43,736 nucleotides of DNA. Origin: Pedosphaera sp. (GTDB taxonomy: Bacteria; Verrucomicrobiota; Verrucomicrobiia; Limisphaerales; SIBE01). Location: the NCBI GenBank assembly GCA_009695265.1, contig SIBE01000005.1, positions 1 to 43,736 of the forward strand, given 5' to 3'. Below are positions 1-8,088 of the stretch, piece by piece. Position 1 is the first letter of the stretch. Each line of letters begins with the position of its first letter. The notes below the pieces were generated by a model. It was not told the DNA's origin and searched no databases. It saw only the letters and a list, made by a program, of their open reading frames with translations. A program made the translations under genes and the position numbers.

Positions 1-1385
1 TCGGACGGGCCTTTGGTGAAGATGCTGTCGCGTTGCGGGTCGGTGTTGGCGCAGAGGCGGAAGAGGACTTCGCTGGTGTTGTGCACGTCCACGTCGTCGT
101 CCACCACGATGATGTATTTGGTGAACATCATCTGGCCCATGCCCCAGAGGCCGTGCATGATCTTGTAGGCTTGCATCGGGTAGGTCTTGCGGATGCTCAC
201 GAAGACGAGGTTGTGGAAGACGCCTTCCGCCGGCAGCGCGATGTCCACGATCTCAGGGAAGTTCATCTTGAAGATGGGCAGGAAGAGTTTCACGGACGCG
301 CCGCCGATGTAGAAGTCTTCCATCGGCGGGATGCCGACGATGGTGGCGGGATAGACGGCGTCTTTGCGGTGCGTGATGGCGGTGACGTGGAAGACAGGAT
401 ACGGCTCGGGCAACGTGTAGTAGCCGGTGTGGTCGCCGAACGGGCCTTCGTCGCGCAGCGGCTCCTTGGGATCGATGTAGCCTTCGATGACGAAGTCAGA
501 GTTGGCCGGGACTTCGAGGTCGTTGGTCTCGCACTTCACCAGTTCGACGGATTTTTTGCGGAGATAACCGGCGAGGAGGAATTCATCGAGGCCATCGGGC
601 AGCGGCGCGGTGGCGGCGAAGGTGAACACAGGGTCGCCACCGAGAAAAATGGCGACGGGCATGCGCGTGCCGGTCTCGTAGTAGCGGCGGCCATGTCGCG
701 CGCCGACTTTCTGGAGCTGCCAGTGCATGCCGGTGGTGCGGTCGTCGTAAATCTGGATGCGATACATGCCGACGTTGCGCTCGCCGGTGTCGGGATCTTT
801 GGTGACGACGCAGGGCAGAGTGATAAAGCGGCCGCCGTCGAGGGGCCAGGATTGTTGAATAGGAAGATTCAACAGAGTGAGTAACGGCGAGGATGGAGGA
901 TGGAGGATGGAGGATGGATTTCCCGACGTGCGGCCCTTGCTATCTTCCATCTTCGATCCTCTATCCTCGTCTTTGAAGCGATGAACCACTTCCTTGCAGG
1001 GCCCGTTCTTCACGAGCTTGGGCCGGGCGTGGCGGAGATCGAGCGCGAGGCCGAGGAGTTTGATGGCTTCTTTGAAACCGGTCGGCGGTTTCGCCTTCAT
1101 CAGCGCGCCGAGTTCGGCGGCGGCTTCGTCCACGGAGTTTGCGCCGAGGCTCATCGCCATGCGTTTGTGCGAACCCATCGTGTTGATCGCGACGGGAAAC
1201 GGCGACACGACTCCATTCACCGTCGGCTTCTCGATGAGCAACGCTTTGCCACCGCCGGGCTTCTTCATTTCGCGATCGGCGAGTTCGGTGATCTCCAGCT
1301 CGGTGGCCAGCGGCTGGGAGACTCGCTTGAGTTCGCCAGCCCGGTCCAGCGCGTTGACCCACTCACGGAAGGAATCGAATGCCAT
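1..1385 (-). CDS. ubiD: UbiD-family decarboxylase (C-terminus beyond window)
   Basis: Reading the minus strand from the ATG at 1385-1383 gives 461 codons with no stop before the window edge, so the C-terminus is missing. UbiD enzymes decarboxylate aromatic or unsaturated acids with prenylated FMN, for example in quinone synthesis; the substrate here cannot be told. Visible family signatures are NVGMYR (residues 204-209, prFMN/metal region), TTGMHWQ (217-223), and the acidic pair in VIEGYIDP (E301) and RDEGPFGDHTGYY (E313). The gene starts 9 bp after pyrE on the same strand, so the two are probably cotranscribed. Odd point: residues about 138-170 are a Ser/Pro/Lys-rich insert encoded by a palindromic repeat, placed just before the conserved LNLPIQQSWP segment where relatives have only a short linker. 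The reading frame is kept. The long plus-strand frames here are antisense shadows. Confidence 0.93.
   Translation of the reverse strand, partial: MAFDSFREWVNALDRAGELKRVSQPLATELEITELADREMKKPGGGKALLIEKPTVNGVVSPFPVAINTMGSHKRMAMSLGANSVDEAAAELGALMKAKPPTGFKEAIKLLGLALDLRHARPKLVKNGPCKEVVHRFKDEDRGSKMEDSKGRTSGNPSSILHPPSSPLLTLLNLPIQQSWPLDGGRFITLPCVVTKDPDTGERNVGMYRIQIYDDRTTGMHWQLQKVGARHGRRYYETGTRMPVAIFLGGDPVFTFAATAPLPDGLDEFLLAGYLRKKSVELVKCETNDLEVPANSDFVIEGYIDPKEPLRDEGPFGDHTGYYTLPEPYPVFHVTAITHRKDAVYPATIVGIPPMEDFYIGGASVKLFLPIFKMNFPEIVDIALPAEGVFHNLVFVSIRKTYPMQAYKIMHGLWGMGQMMFTKYIIVVDDDVDVHNTSEVLFRLCANTDPQRDSIFTKGPS
889..968. repeat. Palindromic GGATGGA-type repeat inside ubiD
   Basis: The left arm, 889-918, is about four tandem copies of a GAGGATG-like unit. 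The right arm, 941-968, is an imperfect reverse complement of it (TATCTTCCATCTTCGATCCT followed by CTATCCTC), with a 22-nt loop between them. A second small hairpin, GTTGAAT/ATTCAAC with a 6-nt loop, lies beside it at 854-873. The element falls wholly within the UbiD reading frame and encodes residues about 140-166. It resembles the dispersed palindromic elements known to sit inside genes in Rickettsia, but that is only an analogy. Confidence 0.75.
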
Positions 1386-1394
1386 AAAATGCGA

Positions 1395-1961
1395 TCATTT
1401 GCTTCCTGGCTTGAATGCAGGGAGGGCCGCCAGATCCGGAGGCAATTTGTCTGGAGGAAATGTCTCGACGGCGAGCTTGATGAGGCTGAACGTGGGAACA
1501 CCGAAATCCACCGGCACGCTAGATCGGTCCACGATGATCCCGACGCCTAGGAGCAGTCCGCGGTGAGCGCGAATGATCTCGATCGTTTCCCGAACGCGTC
1601 CTCCTTGGGTAATTACGTCTTCCACGATGAGAATGCGTTCGTCCGGCGAAATCCGGAAGCCGCGCCGCAACACGAGTTTACCGTCCTCTTTTTCGACAAA
1701 AATGAAGCGCAACCCAAGCTGTCGAGCGACCTCTTGTCCTATCACCAAGCCTCCCATCGCCGGCGCAACGACGGTCACGGCATTCAAGGGACGCAAGCGA
1801 TCGGCAAGAGCCTTGCCGAGCTTCTCGACAGCGGGCATTTGTTGGAGCGCCAGTGCGCATTGAAAGAACTGACGGCTGTGCGAACCGCTGCGCAAGATGA
1901 AGTGACCTTCCAAAAACGCGCCGGTCTCTCGAAAAATTTGCAGGGCTTCTGTCGGAGTCAT
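1395..1961 (-). CDS. pyrE: Orotate phosphoribosyltransferase
   Basis: The 188-residue protein has the length and order of PyrE, which joins orotate to PRPP to form OMP in pyrimidine synthesis. The substrate-binding start GHFILRSGSHSRQFFQC (residues 19-35) and the PRPP motif ILIVEDVITQGG (110-121) are clear. The motif carries TQGG where TTGG or TTGK is commoner, an acceptable variant. The ATG at 1961 fits the family N-terminus (TPTEALQIFRETGAFLEGHF). ubiD follows after 9 bp, and rpsT diverges upstream. The other pyrimidine gene in the window, pyrD, lies 5 kb away and is not in the same operon. Confidence 0.96.
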   Translation of the reverse strand: MTPTEALQIFRETGAFLEGHFILRSGSHSRQFFQCALALQQMPAVEKLGKALADRLRPLNAVTVVAPAMGGLVIGQEVARQLGLRFIFVEKEDGKLVLRRGFRISPDERILIVEDVITQGGRVRETIEIIRAHRGLLLGVGIIVDRSSVPVDFGVPTFSLIKLAVETFPPDKLPPDLAALPAFKPGSK

Positions 1962-2070
1962 GGCGGTGAATCAAAAGCCAAGTGGCGCGAGATAACAACA
2001 TTTAACAGTTTCGGGAGCTTTTAACTTGGTCACAGCGGAAGCTTTTAGTTTTAGAGTACTGAACAAGCCG

Positions 2071-2098
2071 TTGACAACGTATCCCGTTTAGGTAGCGT
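2071..2098 (+). promoter_or_regulatory. Possible rpsT promoter
   Basis: A perfect TTGACA (-35 consensus) at 2071-2076 is followed after 16 bp by TAGCGT at 2093-2098, a weak -10 match. It lies 31 bp upstream of the rpsT ATG in the pyrE/rpsT divergent region. The -35 is good and the -10 is poor, so this is tentative. Confidence 0.35.
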
Positions 2099-2128
2099 TA
2101 CTAATTCTTGGTCTCAAGCGAATTAATT

Positions 2129-2392
2129 ATGCCGAATACAAAGTCTGCCGAACGACGCGTGCGGAACAGCGCTCGCAAGCAAACCGCTAATCACAGCGTC
2201 AAGTCCAGGTTGAAAACCTTGGAAAAGAATTACCTCTCTCTGGCCAGTGCTGGAAAAAAAGAAGAAGCTGCGTCCGCGCTGCGAACCGTGACTTCAGCAT
2301 TTGACAAGGCTGCCAAATCTGGCGTGGTTCATAAGTCAACTGCTGGCCGCAAAAAATCCCGACTGACGTTGAAGCTTAATGCGTTGAAGTAA
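2129..2392 (+). CDS. rpsT: 30S ribosomal protein S20
   Basis: The 87-residue, Lys/Arg-rich protein begins MPNTKSAERRVRNSARK and ends STAGRKKSRLTLKLNALK, matching S20, which binds the 5' domain of 16S rRNA during small-subunit assembly. The ATG at 2129 was chosen over an upstream in-frame start at 2108 because it gives the canonical S20 N-terminus and the usual length. The gene stands alone, as is common for rpsT, with a TTGACA element just upstream and about 0.5 kb of apparent non-coding sequence after it. Confidence 0.97.
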   Translation: MPNTKSAERRVRNSARKQTANHSVKSRLKTLEKNYLSLASAGKKEEAASALRTVTSAFDKAAKSGVVHKSTAGRKKSRLTLKLNALK

Positions 2393-2887
2393 ACAGTCTC
2401 GCGCGGCTCCTTTTCTTTGCGTCCGGTGCAGCGCAGTTCCGTCTGTTCAGCCAATCACAGGCCTTTGCCTGGATGGCGGAGTTGAGTTCGTGTGGAGTAT
2501 TGTGACGACGAGCACGGAATCTCTCCGAGGCTCAGGATTTCTTGCAGCAGCCCGTCAGTTTTTCAAACGCAGATTGACCCCTTCAAATCAAAGAGTTGAT
2601 CCCGGCTGACGTTGATGGCTCTCAACACCGACGTCATTGCGTGTGACATCGGCTCCGACTGATCCAAATAGCCGTAAAGTCGGCGGAGCGAAGATCGAGA
2701 TAAGTAGCATCTATTGGAAACCAAGTGTCTCGGGGACCTACAGCCCGAGAAGTGCCTACTCCCGCTCAGGCGCGACTCCAAAGCCGATCCTCGATCGGTT
2801 TACACAAGCCCGCCGTTTCCGAGGCTTTTTGAAACCCATGTCAACTGCGCCCTTGCTCCCTGCCTCTCCCATGGCTTTAATTCTCCG
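2393..2887. other. Non-coding gap between rpsT and tyrA
   Basis: About 495 bp with no recognisable gene. An open frame continues upstream of tyrA in the same phase from 2714, but its translation is unlike the TyrA family. A minus-strand frame (2563-2781) matches nothing I recognise. No convincing terminator with a T-run was seen after rpsT. It may hold the tyrA-operon promoter or a decayed gene. Confidence 0.5.
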
Positions 2888-3772
2888 ATGCAATGGCAGA
2901 AAATCACCTTGATAGGTGTCGGCTTGCTCGGCGGCTCGTTAGGACTGGCGATCAAGCAACGCGGCTTGGCAAAAAAGGTGGAGGGCTTCGTGCGCCGTCC
3001 GGCGAGCATCGCCGAGTGCGAACAATTCGGCGTGGTTGACCGAGCCACTTGCGATTTAATCTCGGCTGTGGAGCAAGCTGATTTGGTGATTCTTTGCACT
3101 CCCATTGCTCAAATGCGCGAGCTGACCGAGAAGATGCTCCCAGCCTTAAGAAAGGAAGGGATTGTCACGGATGTGGGCAGCGTCAAAACAAGCGTGGTCG
3201 ATGACCTGGAGACCCTGGTCGCAGGCGCAGGCGGACATTTTATCGGGAGTCACCCCATGGCCGGCGCGGAGAAAATGGGGGTCTCCGCAGCCCGAGCCGA
3301 TCTATTTAACAATGCCATTTGCGCGATCACTCCCACGGTCAGGTCGCCGACCAAGGCCGTGCGGCGGGTGGAAGACTTTTGGAGGTCGCTCGGCGCGCGT
3401 CCGTTGAAGCTAAGCTCCGAATTGCACGACGAGTTCATCAGCCGATCCAGCCATCTGCCCCACGTGGTCGCTGCCGAGTTGGCCAATTATGTCCTGAGTC
3501 CGGCGTACCCGAAAGAGCAAGGGTTGCTTTGTGGGAATGGTTTTCGCGACAGCACGAGGATTGCTTCTGGCTCTCCGGAGATGTGGAGGGACATCGCTCT
3601 TGCAAACCGAAAAAAGCTGGCTCGAGTATTGGGGGTTTTCATAGAAGATTTGCAGGAATTCCAACTGGCTTTGGAAAATGCGGACACCAAGGCGGTTCAA
3701 GAATTCTTTGAAGTGGCTAAACTTCGGCGCGATGAGTGGTGCAGCAAAACTTCTTCGCCGTCGGCTGAATAG
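2888..3772 (+). CDS. tyrA: Prephenate dehydrogenase
   Basis: The 294-residue protein carries out oxidative decarboxylation of prephenate (or arogenate) on the way to tyrosine. The NAD-binding Rossmann start is ITLIGVGLLGGSLGLAIKQ, with GxGxxG at residues 10-15. VILCTPIAQM, TDVGSVKTSVVDDL and SHPMAGAEKMG (about 120-130) are standard TyrA motifs. FISRSSHLPHVVAAELA in the helical dimerisation domain contains the substrate-site His. The ATG at 2888 places the Rossmann fold at the N-terminus; the longer in-frame extension is not family-like. No ACT or chorismate mutase domain is fused. aroA follows after 40 bp, so the pair probably forms an aromatic amino acid operon. Confidence 0.94.
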   Translation: MQWQKITLIGVGLLGGSLGLAIKQRGLAKKVEGFVRRPASIAECEQFGVVDRATCDLISAVEQADLVILCTPIAQMRELTEKMLPALRKEGIVTDVGSVKTSVVDDLETLVAGAGGHFIGSHPMAGAEKMGVSAARADLFNNAICAITPTVRSPTKAVRRVEDFWRSLGARPLKLSSELHDEFISRSSHLPHVVAAELANYVLSPAYPKEQGLLCGNGFRDSTRIASGSPEMWRDIALANRKKLARVLGVFIEDLQEFQLALENADTKAVQEFFEVAKLRRDEWCSKTSSPSAE

Positions 3773-3812
3773 AGCAGCGCCAATACATTGCATCCAGCGA
3801 TCGCTCGACCAA

Positions 3813-5108
3813 ATGTCTTTACCGAAGCTTATTGAAATTGTCCCGCTCACCACGCCGATCCACGCCGAGATTGTCGTGCCTGGCTCCAAAAGCATCACGA
3901 ACAGAGCTCTAATCTTAGCGGCTCTGGCGCACGGCGAAACGACGTTGCGAGGCGCGCTCTGGAGCGAGGACACGCAAGTGATGGTGGAGTGTCTGCAAAA
4001 GATAGGGTTTGCTGCAAGGGTGTCGCTCGACCCAGAGGAATCATGTAATCGCACAATCGCCGTGACTGGCTTGGGCGGTCGGCTTCCGCGTTCGGGAACG
4101 ATCGTTCAACCGCTCGGTCTCTTTGTCGGAAACGCCGGCACGGCGGCTCGATTTTTGGCGGCCTTGGTCTGCCTTGGCAACGGCGTTTATCGGTTGCACG
4201 GGACTCCCCGAATGCACGATCGGCCACAGGCTTCGTTGCTTCAGGCCTTACGCCAGTTGGGTTACCGGATCGACTCCCCGGACGACAGACTTCCCGCTGT
4301 GATTCATGGAACGGGTCCCCGGCAAGCAGGGTGCCGAGTCGGCGTCGAAGAAAGTTCACAGTTTGCTTCGGCCCTGCTCCTCTGCGCCAGAAAAGGCCAT
4401 TGGCAAATTGAAGTGGTCGGCGAAAACAATGGCACCGAGATGCCTTACGTCGAGATGACGGAGCGTTTGATTGCGGCGTTCCCCGAGAAGGGCGGCAGCT
4501 TTCAAATCGAGCCCGATTCATCGAGTGCCAGTTATTTTTGGGCCGCCGCGTGGCTGCTGAATAGAGGCACCAAGGACCGGGCTTCGTCGTTGACCGTTCG
4601 CAATTGGCCCAGTTCCGCATGGCAGATTGATTCCCAGTTTCCAGCATACCTCAAGAGTTCCATGCCCAATACTCTATCTCGACGCAATGAGCTCGGAGAC
4701 AGCATCATGACGGCGATTGTTCTCGCTCCATTTGATTCACACCCGATCCAATTCACTGGTTTGGGCCGCTTGCGTTTGCAGGAGTGTGATCGCGTCTCTG
4801 CCCTGGCTGCGGAATTAGATCGATGCGGCGCGAAGGTTTCAGAGTCGCGCGAGGGCCTGGAAGTGTTCCCATCTGAACTTCGCGGAGCGGAAATCGAAAC
4901 TTACAACGATCACCGGATGGCGATGTGTTTTGCGATTCTGGGATTGAAAGTTTCGGGGATAAAAATCAAGAATCCAGCCTGTGTGAAGAAGACATTCCCA
5001 AATTTCTTTCAAAAGCTGACCGAGCCACCACCACTCGGCCTGGGTGCAACCATCCTCGATGGCGTCAGCGGTCAACCGTTGAATGTCAGTGACCTTTTTG
5101 CGGAATGA
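3813..5108 (+). CDS. aroA: 3-phosphoshikimate 1-carboxyvinyltransferase (EPSP synthase)
   Basis: The 431-residue enzyme transfers the enolpyruvyl group of PEP to shikimate-3-phosphate, the sixth shikimate step. Hallmarks are VPGSKSITNRALI (residues 22-34), VGNAGTAARFLAAL (PEP site), GENNGTEMPYVEMTERL, LRLQECDRVSALAAEL and YNDHRMAMCFAILGLK near the C-terminus. The ATG at 3813 is chosen because it leaves a short N-terminus before the PGSKS motif; an open frame from 3678 would overlap tyrA. The stop overlaps the cmk start as ATGA (5105-5108), suggesting translational coupling. aroA-cmk adjacency is widespread in bacteria. Confidence 0.96.
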   Translation: MSLPKLIEIVPLTTPIHAEIVVPGSKSITNRALILAALAHGETTLRGALWSEDTQVMVECLQKIGFAARVSLDPEESCNRTIAVTGLGGRLPRSGTIVQPLGLFVGNAGTAARFLAALVCLGNGVYRLHGTPRMHDRPQASLLQALRQLGYRIDSPDDRLPAVIHGTGPRQAGCRVGVEESSQFASALLLCARKGHWQIEVVGENNGTEMPYVEMTERLIAAFPEKGGSFQIEPDSSSASYFWAAAWLLNRGTKDRASSLTVRNWPSSAWQIDSQFPAYLKSSMPNTLSRRNELGDSIMTAIVLAPFDSHPIQFTGLGRLRLQECDRVSALAAELDRCGAKVSESREGLEVFPSELRGAEIETYNDHRMAMCFAILGLKVSGIKIKNPACVKKTFPNFFQKLTEPPPLGLGATILDGVSGQPLNVSDLFAE

Positions 5109-5755
5109 AACAACCTATCGTCATCGCGATCGATGGAACCAGTGCCAGCGGCAAGAGCACGAACGCGAAGCTTGTCGCCAAAGCTTTGAACTTTGTCTAT
5201 GTCGATACCGGGGCCATGTACCGCACCCTGTCGTGGTATTGCCTCCAACAGAAAGTCGATATTCACGACTCGAAACGAGTGGCCGCGGTTTGCCGTCGAT
5301 GGAAAACCTCACTCGAATGTTTGGATGGAAAGGCTCGCCTGGCGGTCGATGGCTATTATCCCGAGCGGGAAATCCGGACTACGGAGACCAGCGCAGCAGT
5401 GCCGCACGTAGCCGCTGTACCTGCCGTCCGGGATTGGATGAAGAACAAGCAAAGAGAATGTCTGCAGTTCGGCAATTTGGTTATGGAAGGCCGCGACATC
5501 GGCTCCAACGTCTTTGCTGACACCGAGTTTAAGTTTTACCTGGACGCATCTCTGGACGAGCGGTCCAGGCGCCGCGCGGCCGAGGGCGTCCAAGAGAACC
5601 TAGCCGCTCGCGACCAGAAGGACAGCCAGCGCGCCGCAGCGCCTCTGATGATCCCGCTGGGGGCCATCGTGATCAACAATTCGGGCATGACATCGGCAGA
5701 GACGAGCGCGATAATTATTGAGTCTATTAGGAAAAGACTGAGCGCGATCTCATGA
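5105..5755 (+). CDS. cmk: (d)CMP kinase
   Basis: The 216-residue cytidylate kinase phosphorylates CMP and dCMP with ATP. The P-loop AIDGTSASGKST is at residues 8-19, followed by NFVYVDTGAMYRTLSW (NMP-binding) and the family motif LVMEGRDIGSNVFADTEFKFYLDAS. The length is typical. Its ATG lies within the aroA stop (ATGA overlap), so translation is likely coupled to aroA. plsC follows after 112 bp; the order aroA-cmk-plsC recurs in many genomes, sometimes followed by rpsA, which is absent here. Confidence 0.95.
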   Translation: MKQPIVIAIDGTSASGKSTNAKLVAKALNFVYVDTGAMYRTLSWYCLQQKVDIHDSKRVAAVCRRWKTSLECLDGKARLAVDGYYPEREIRTTETSAAVPHVAAVPAVRDWMKNKQRECLQFGNLVMEGRDIGSNVFADTEFKFYLDASLDERSRRRAAEGVQENLAARDQKDSQRAAAPLMIPLGAIVINNSGMTSAETSAIIIESIRKRLSAIS

Positions 5756-5867
5756 AGCCGTTCTTCGCAGCACAGACGAGGCGGAGCGCAACAGTTGGAA
5801 ATCATGTTGAAGTCCTTCGTTCCCTTGGTTCTGATCCCAAGCTTCGAACTTCTATTGTTTGGTCGCT

Positions 5868-6521
5868 ATGAAGACCAGTTATCTCCTCGGCTGGTCTGCA
5901 TTTCGATTTGCTTTTGCCGCTTATTTCCGTGCACGCTATTACAACTCGGAGCGTGTCCCGGCGCAGGGATCGGTCATCCTGGCAGCCAATCACGCAAGTT
6001 ATCTCGATCCTCCCTTGGTCGGCACAGGAGTATCACGACCGATAAATTATCTGGCCCGCGAGTCTCTCTTTCGTTTTCCGATCATAAGTTGGGTGCTGCA
6101 GTCCTGGAATGCAGTTCCCGTCGATCGTGACGGTGGTGGTGCCGCTGGGTTACGGACAATTTTGAACCGTCTTCTCGAAGGTGGAGCAATTATTTTGTTC
6201 CCTGAAGGAACACGAACGCACGATGGCCATTTGCGATCATCTCGCTCCGGCATTGGTTTGATCGTCATCAAGTCGACGGCCCCAGTGGTTCCTGTGCGGG
6301 TCATTGGAACATACGAAGCCTATGGCCGCCATCGCAGTTTTCCAAGACCATGCCGCATCGCGGTCAAATATGGGAAACCCCTCTCGTTCGATAAGCTGCG
6401 AACGGAAGCTGAAATTTGTTCGAAAGCCCGACTGAAAGAAATCTATCAGCAAGTGACCGATGAGATCATGGAGAACATCGCCAGGTTGGAGCCGTGTCGG
6501 GATAAGGAGACATTTCCGTGA
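5868..6521 (+). CDS. plsC: 1-acyl-sn-glycerol-3-phosphate acyltransferase
   Basis: The 217-residue membrane-associated protein transfers an acyl chain to lysophosphatidic acid to make phosphatidic acid. The catalytic HX4D motif is NHASYLD (H42, D47), and the glycerol-phosphate binding motif ILFPEGTRTHDG lies near residue 110. PVVPVRVIGTYEA and the C-terminal basic helix also match the family. The ATG at 5868 was chosen because MKTSYLLGWSAFRFAFAAYF gives the usual hydrophobic start; a TTG nine bases upstream is less likely. It ends the tyrA-aroA-cmk run and faces the convergent pyrD. Confidence 0.92.
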   Translation: MKTSYLLGWSAFRFAFAAYFRARYYNSERVPAQGSVILAANHASYLDPPLVGTGVSRPINYLARESLFRFPIISWVLQSWNAVPVDRDGGGAAGLRTILNRLLEGGAIILFPEGTRTHDGHLRSSRSGIGLIVIKSTAPVVPVRVIGTYEAYGRHRSFPRPCRIAVKYGKPLSFDKLRTEAEICSKARLKEIYQQVTDEIMENIARLEPCRDKETFP

Positions 6522-6551
6522 TGCAGAGGAGTGACCACACCTCGCTTTATT

Positions 6552-7724
6552 TCACGCAGAGGCATTCTTGAAACCGACGGCCTGCCGCAGATCGGTAAGA
6601 CCAACGTCGCTCAACCGAGCCCGCAGTCCCTCCACAATTTCCTTAACTACGCCCGGTCCTTCGTAAATCAAACCTGTGTAAAGCTGGATCAACGAGGCAC
6701 CCGCAGTGACTTTTTCCCACGCATCGGCCGCGTTAAAAATTCCGCCGACACCGATGATGAGCAGTTTTCCTTGGCTTTGGCGGTACAGATAGCGAATTAC
6801 CTCTGTGCTTCGAGCGCGGAGCGGACGTCCACTCAAACCGCCGTTTTCCGCGTAAATCCGCTGCAACTCCGGATCGGCGGCGGCTTGTCTGGTGATGGTG
6901 GTGTTCGTCGCCACAATACCAGCGACGCCCCGGATGCTGGCCACCTCCAAGATTTCGTCCATAGCCTCGAAAGAGAGATCGGGGGCGATCTTGACGAGGA
7001 TGGGTTTGAGCAATTTGGAATTTGAAGTTTGCGGCTGGCAATTGTCAAACCTCAGCCGTTCGGAACTCAACATCTGTGCTCGCTCGCGGTTGACATCCTG
7101 CAACGCAATTAGAATTTCATCCAGCGCGGCTTTGTCCTGAAGCTGGCGCAAATTCGGAGTATTGGGAGAGCTGACATTCACCACAAAAAAATCAGCCAAA
7201 GACCAGAGAGTCCGCAGAGATTTCGAGTAATCCTCAGCAGCATTTTCCAGGGGCGTAATTTTCGATTTTCCGAGATTGATGCCGACAGGATGGCTAGGCC
7301 AGTGACCGCTCGATCGCCATTTTGCCAACGTCACCGCCAAAGCTTCAGCCCCTGGGTTGTTGAAGCCCATGCGGTTGATGAGTGCTTCATCGGCCACGGC
7401 TCGAAAGATGCGAGGCGGGGGATTCCCTGGCTGAGGATGCCAAGTTACCCCGCCAAGTTCGCAGAATCCGAACCCTAGCGCAGCCCAGGCGGGAACAGCT
7501 ACGGCGTGCTTATCCATTCCGGCGGCCAGGCCCACCGGGTTAGGGAAGGAAAGGCCAAAACATTCGATCGGCAACTCAGCGGGCTTAAAAAAGGAGGCGA
7601 GTGCATCGCGGGAAATTCCATGGTGACTAGCCCACGCCAGAGCGCCCAAGGTGCGATTGTGAATGATCTCGGAATCCTGTTCGAACAACACAGGGCGAAC
7701 AACGCGGCGATACAACCAGCTCAT
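6552..7724 (-). CDS. pyrD: Dihydroorotate dehydrogenase (quinone), class 2
   Basis: The 390-residue protein oxidises dihydroorotate to orotate at the membrane, passing electrons to quinone. The N-terminal helix (WLYRRVVRPVLFEQDSEIIHN) is the class-2 membrane and quinone segment. NPVGLAAGMDKHA, INRMGFNNPGAEAL, FFVVNVSSPNTPNLRQLQ with the catalytic Ser of the SSPNTP loop, LVKIAPDLS and IVATNTTI are all present, and IGVGGIFNAADAWEKVTAGASLIQLYTGLIYEGP closes the barrel (given here as adjoining motifs IGVGGIFNAADAW and GASLIQLYTGLIYEGP). Residues about 222-241 (SSERLRF...NSKLL) before KPILVKIAPDL form a longer linker than usual and look repeat-derived. The gene is monocistronic and convergent with plsC. 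Confidence 0.95.
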   Translation of the reverse strand: MSWLYRRVVRPVLFEQDSEIIHNRTLGALAWASHHGISRDALASFFKPAELPIECFGLSFPNPVGLAAGMDKHAVAVPAWAALGFGFCELGGVTWHPQPGNPPPRIFRAVADEALINRMGFNNPGAEALAVTLAKWRSSGHWPSHPVGINLGKSKITPLENAAEDYSKSLRTLWSLADFFVVNVSSPNTPNLRQLQDKAALDEILIALQDVNRERAQMLSSERLRFDNCQPQTSNSKLLKPILVKIAPDLSFEAMDEILEVASIRGVAGIVATNTTITRQAAADPELQRIYAENGGLSGRPLRARSTEVIRYLYRQSQGKLLIIGVGGIFNAADAWEKVTAGASLIQLYTGLIYEGPGVVKEIVEGLRARLSDVGLTDLRQAVGFKNASA

Positions 7725-8088
7725 ATAAAATCATCGGGCACCGCGCGATGAACACTCGATAGGATGACGAAAGCCCTTCATCCGTCAACGCGAGTAAATC
7801 GCTCGTAGAGTCCTAATTTGACGACAGCATTGCGGCCGCGCAAGAAAACTTCCGCTCACACGATCCGAAAGATCACGCCGGCAGAGTTGGTGACGACCCT
7901 GGTCGGAGTGACGGGCATGGATTGCACAACGATTGCGGATGGGCAGCGTGGCCAATGTGAACACGCTCTTTTACTAGAGGCGGCTGCGCAGACAGAAACA
8001 ATAGCTGTTGAAAAGAACTGACCCGTTTACTCGCCTGCGCCTCGCGGTGATGGAAATTATCGCTCTGGATCAACCGCAGATAGTGCGA
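7725..8088. other. Gap between ROK kinase 3' end and pyrD start
   Basis: 364 bp between two minus-strand genes. Open frames on either strand (about 66 codons) have no recognisable similarity or plausible starts. On the minus strand a TTGACG hexamer lies about 60 bp before the pyrD ATG, but no good -10 follows, so the pyrD promoter is only presumed to be here. Confidence 0.45.

Noticed and set aside
33-1550. Long plus-strand frames (33-884 and 900-1550)
   Set aside because: They lie antisense to the UbiD and pyrE genes, their translations are His/Asp/Val/Arg-rich shadows, and the minus strand gives clear family motifs.
2714-2887. 58-codon N-terminal extension of TyrA
   Set aside because: It would put a non-family, Arg/Pro-rich leader before the Rossmann fold; the ATG at 2888 fits TyrA.
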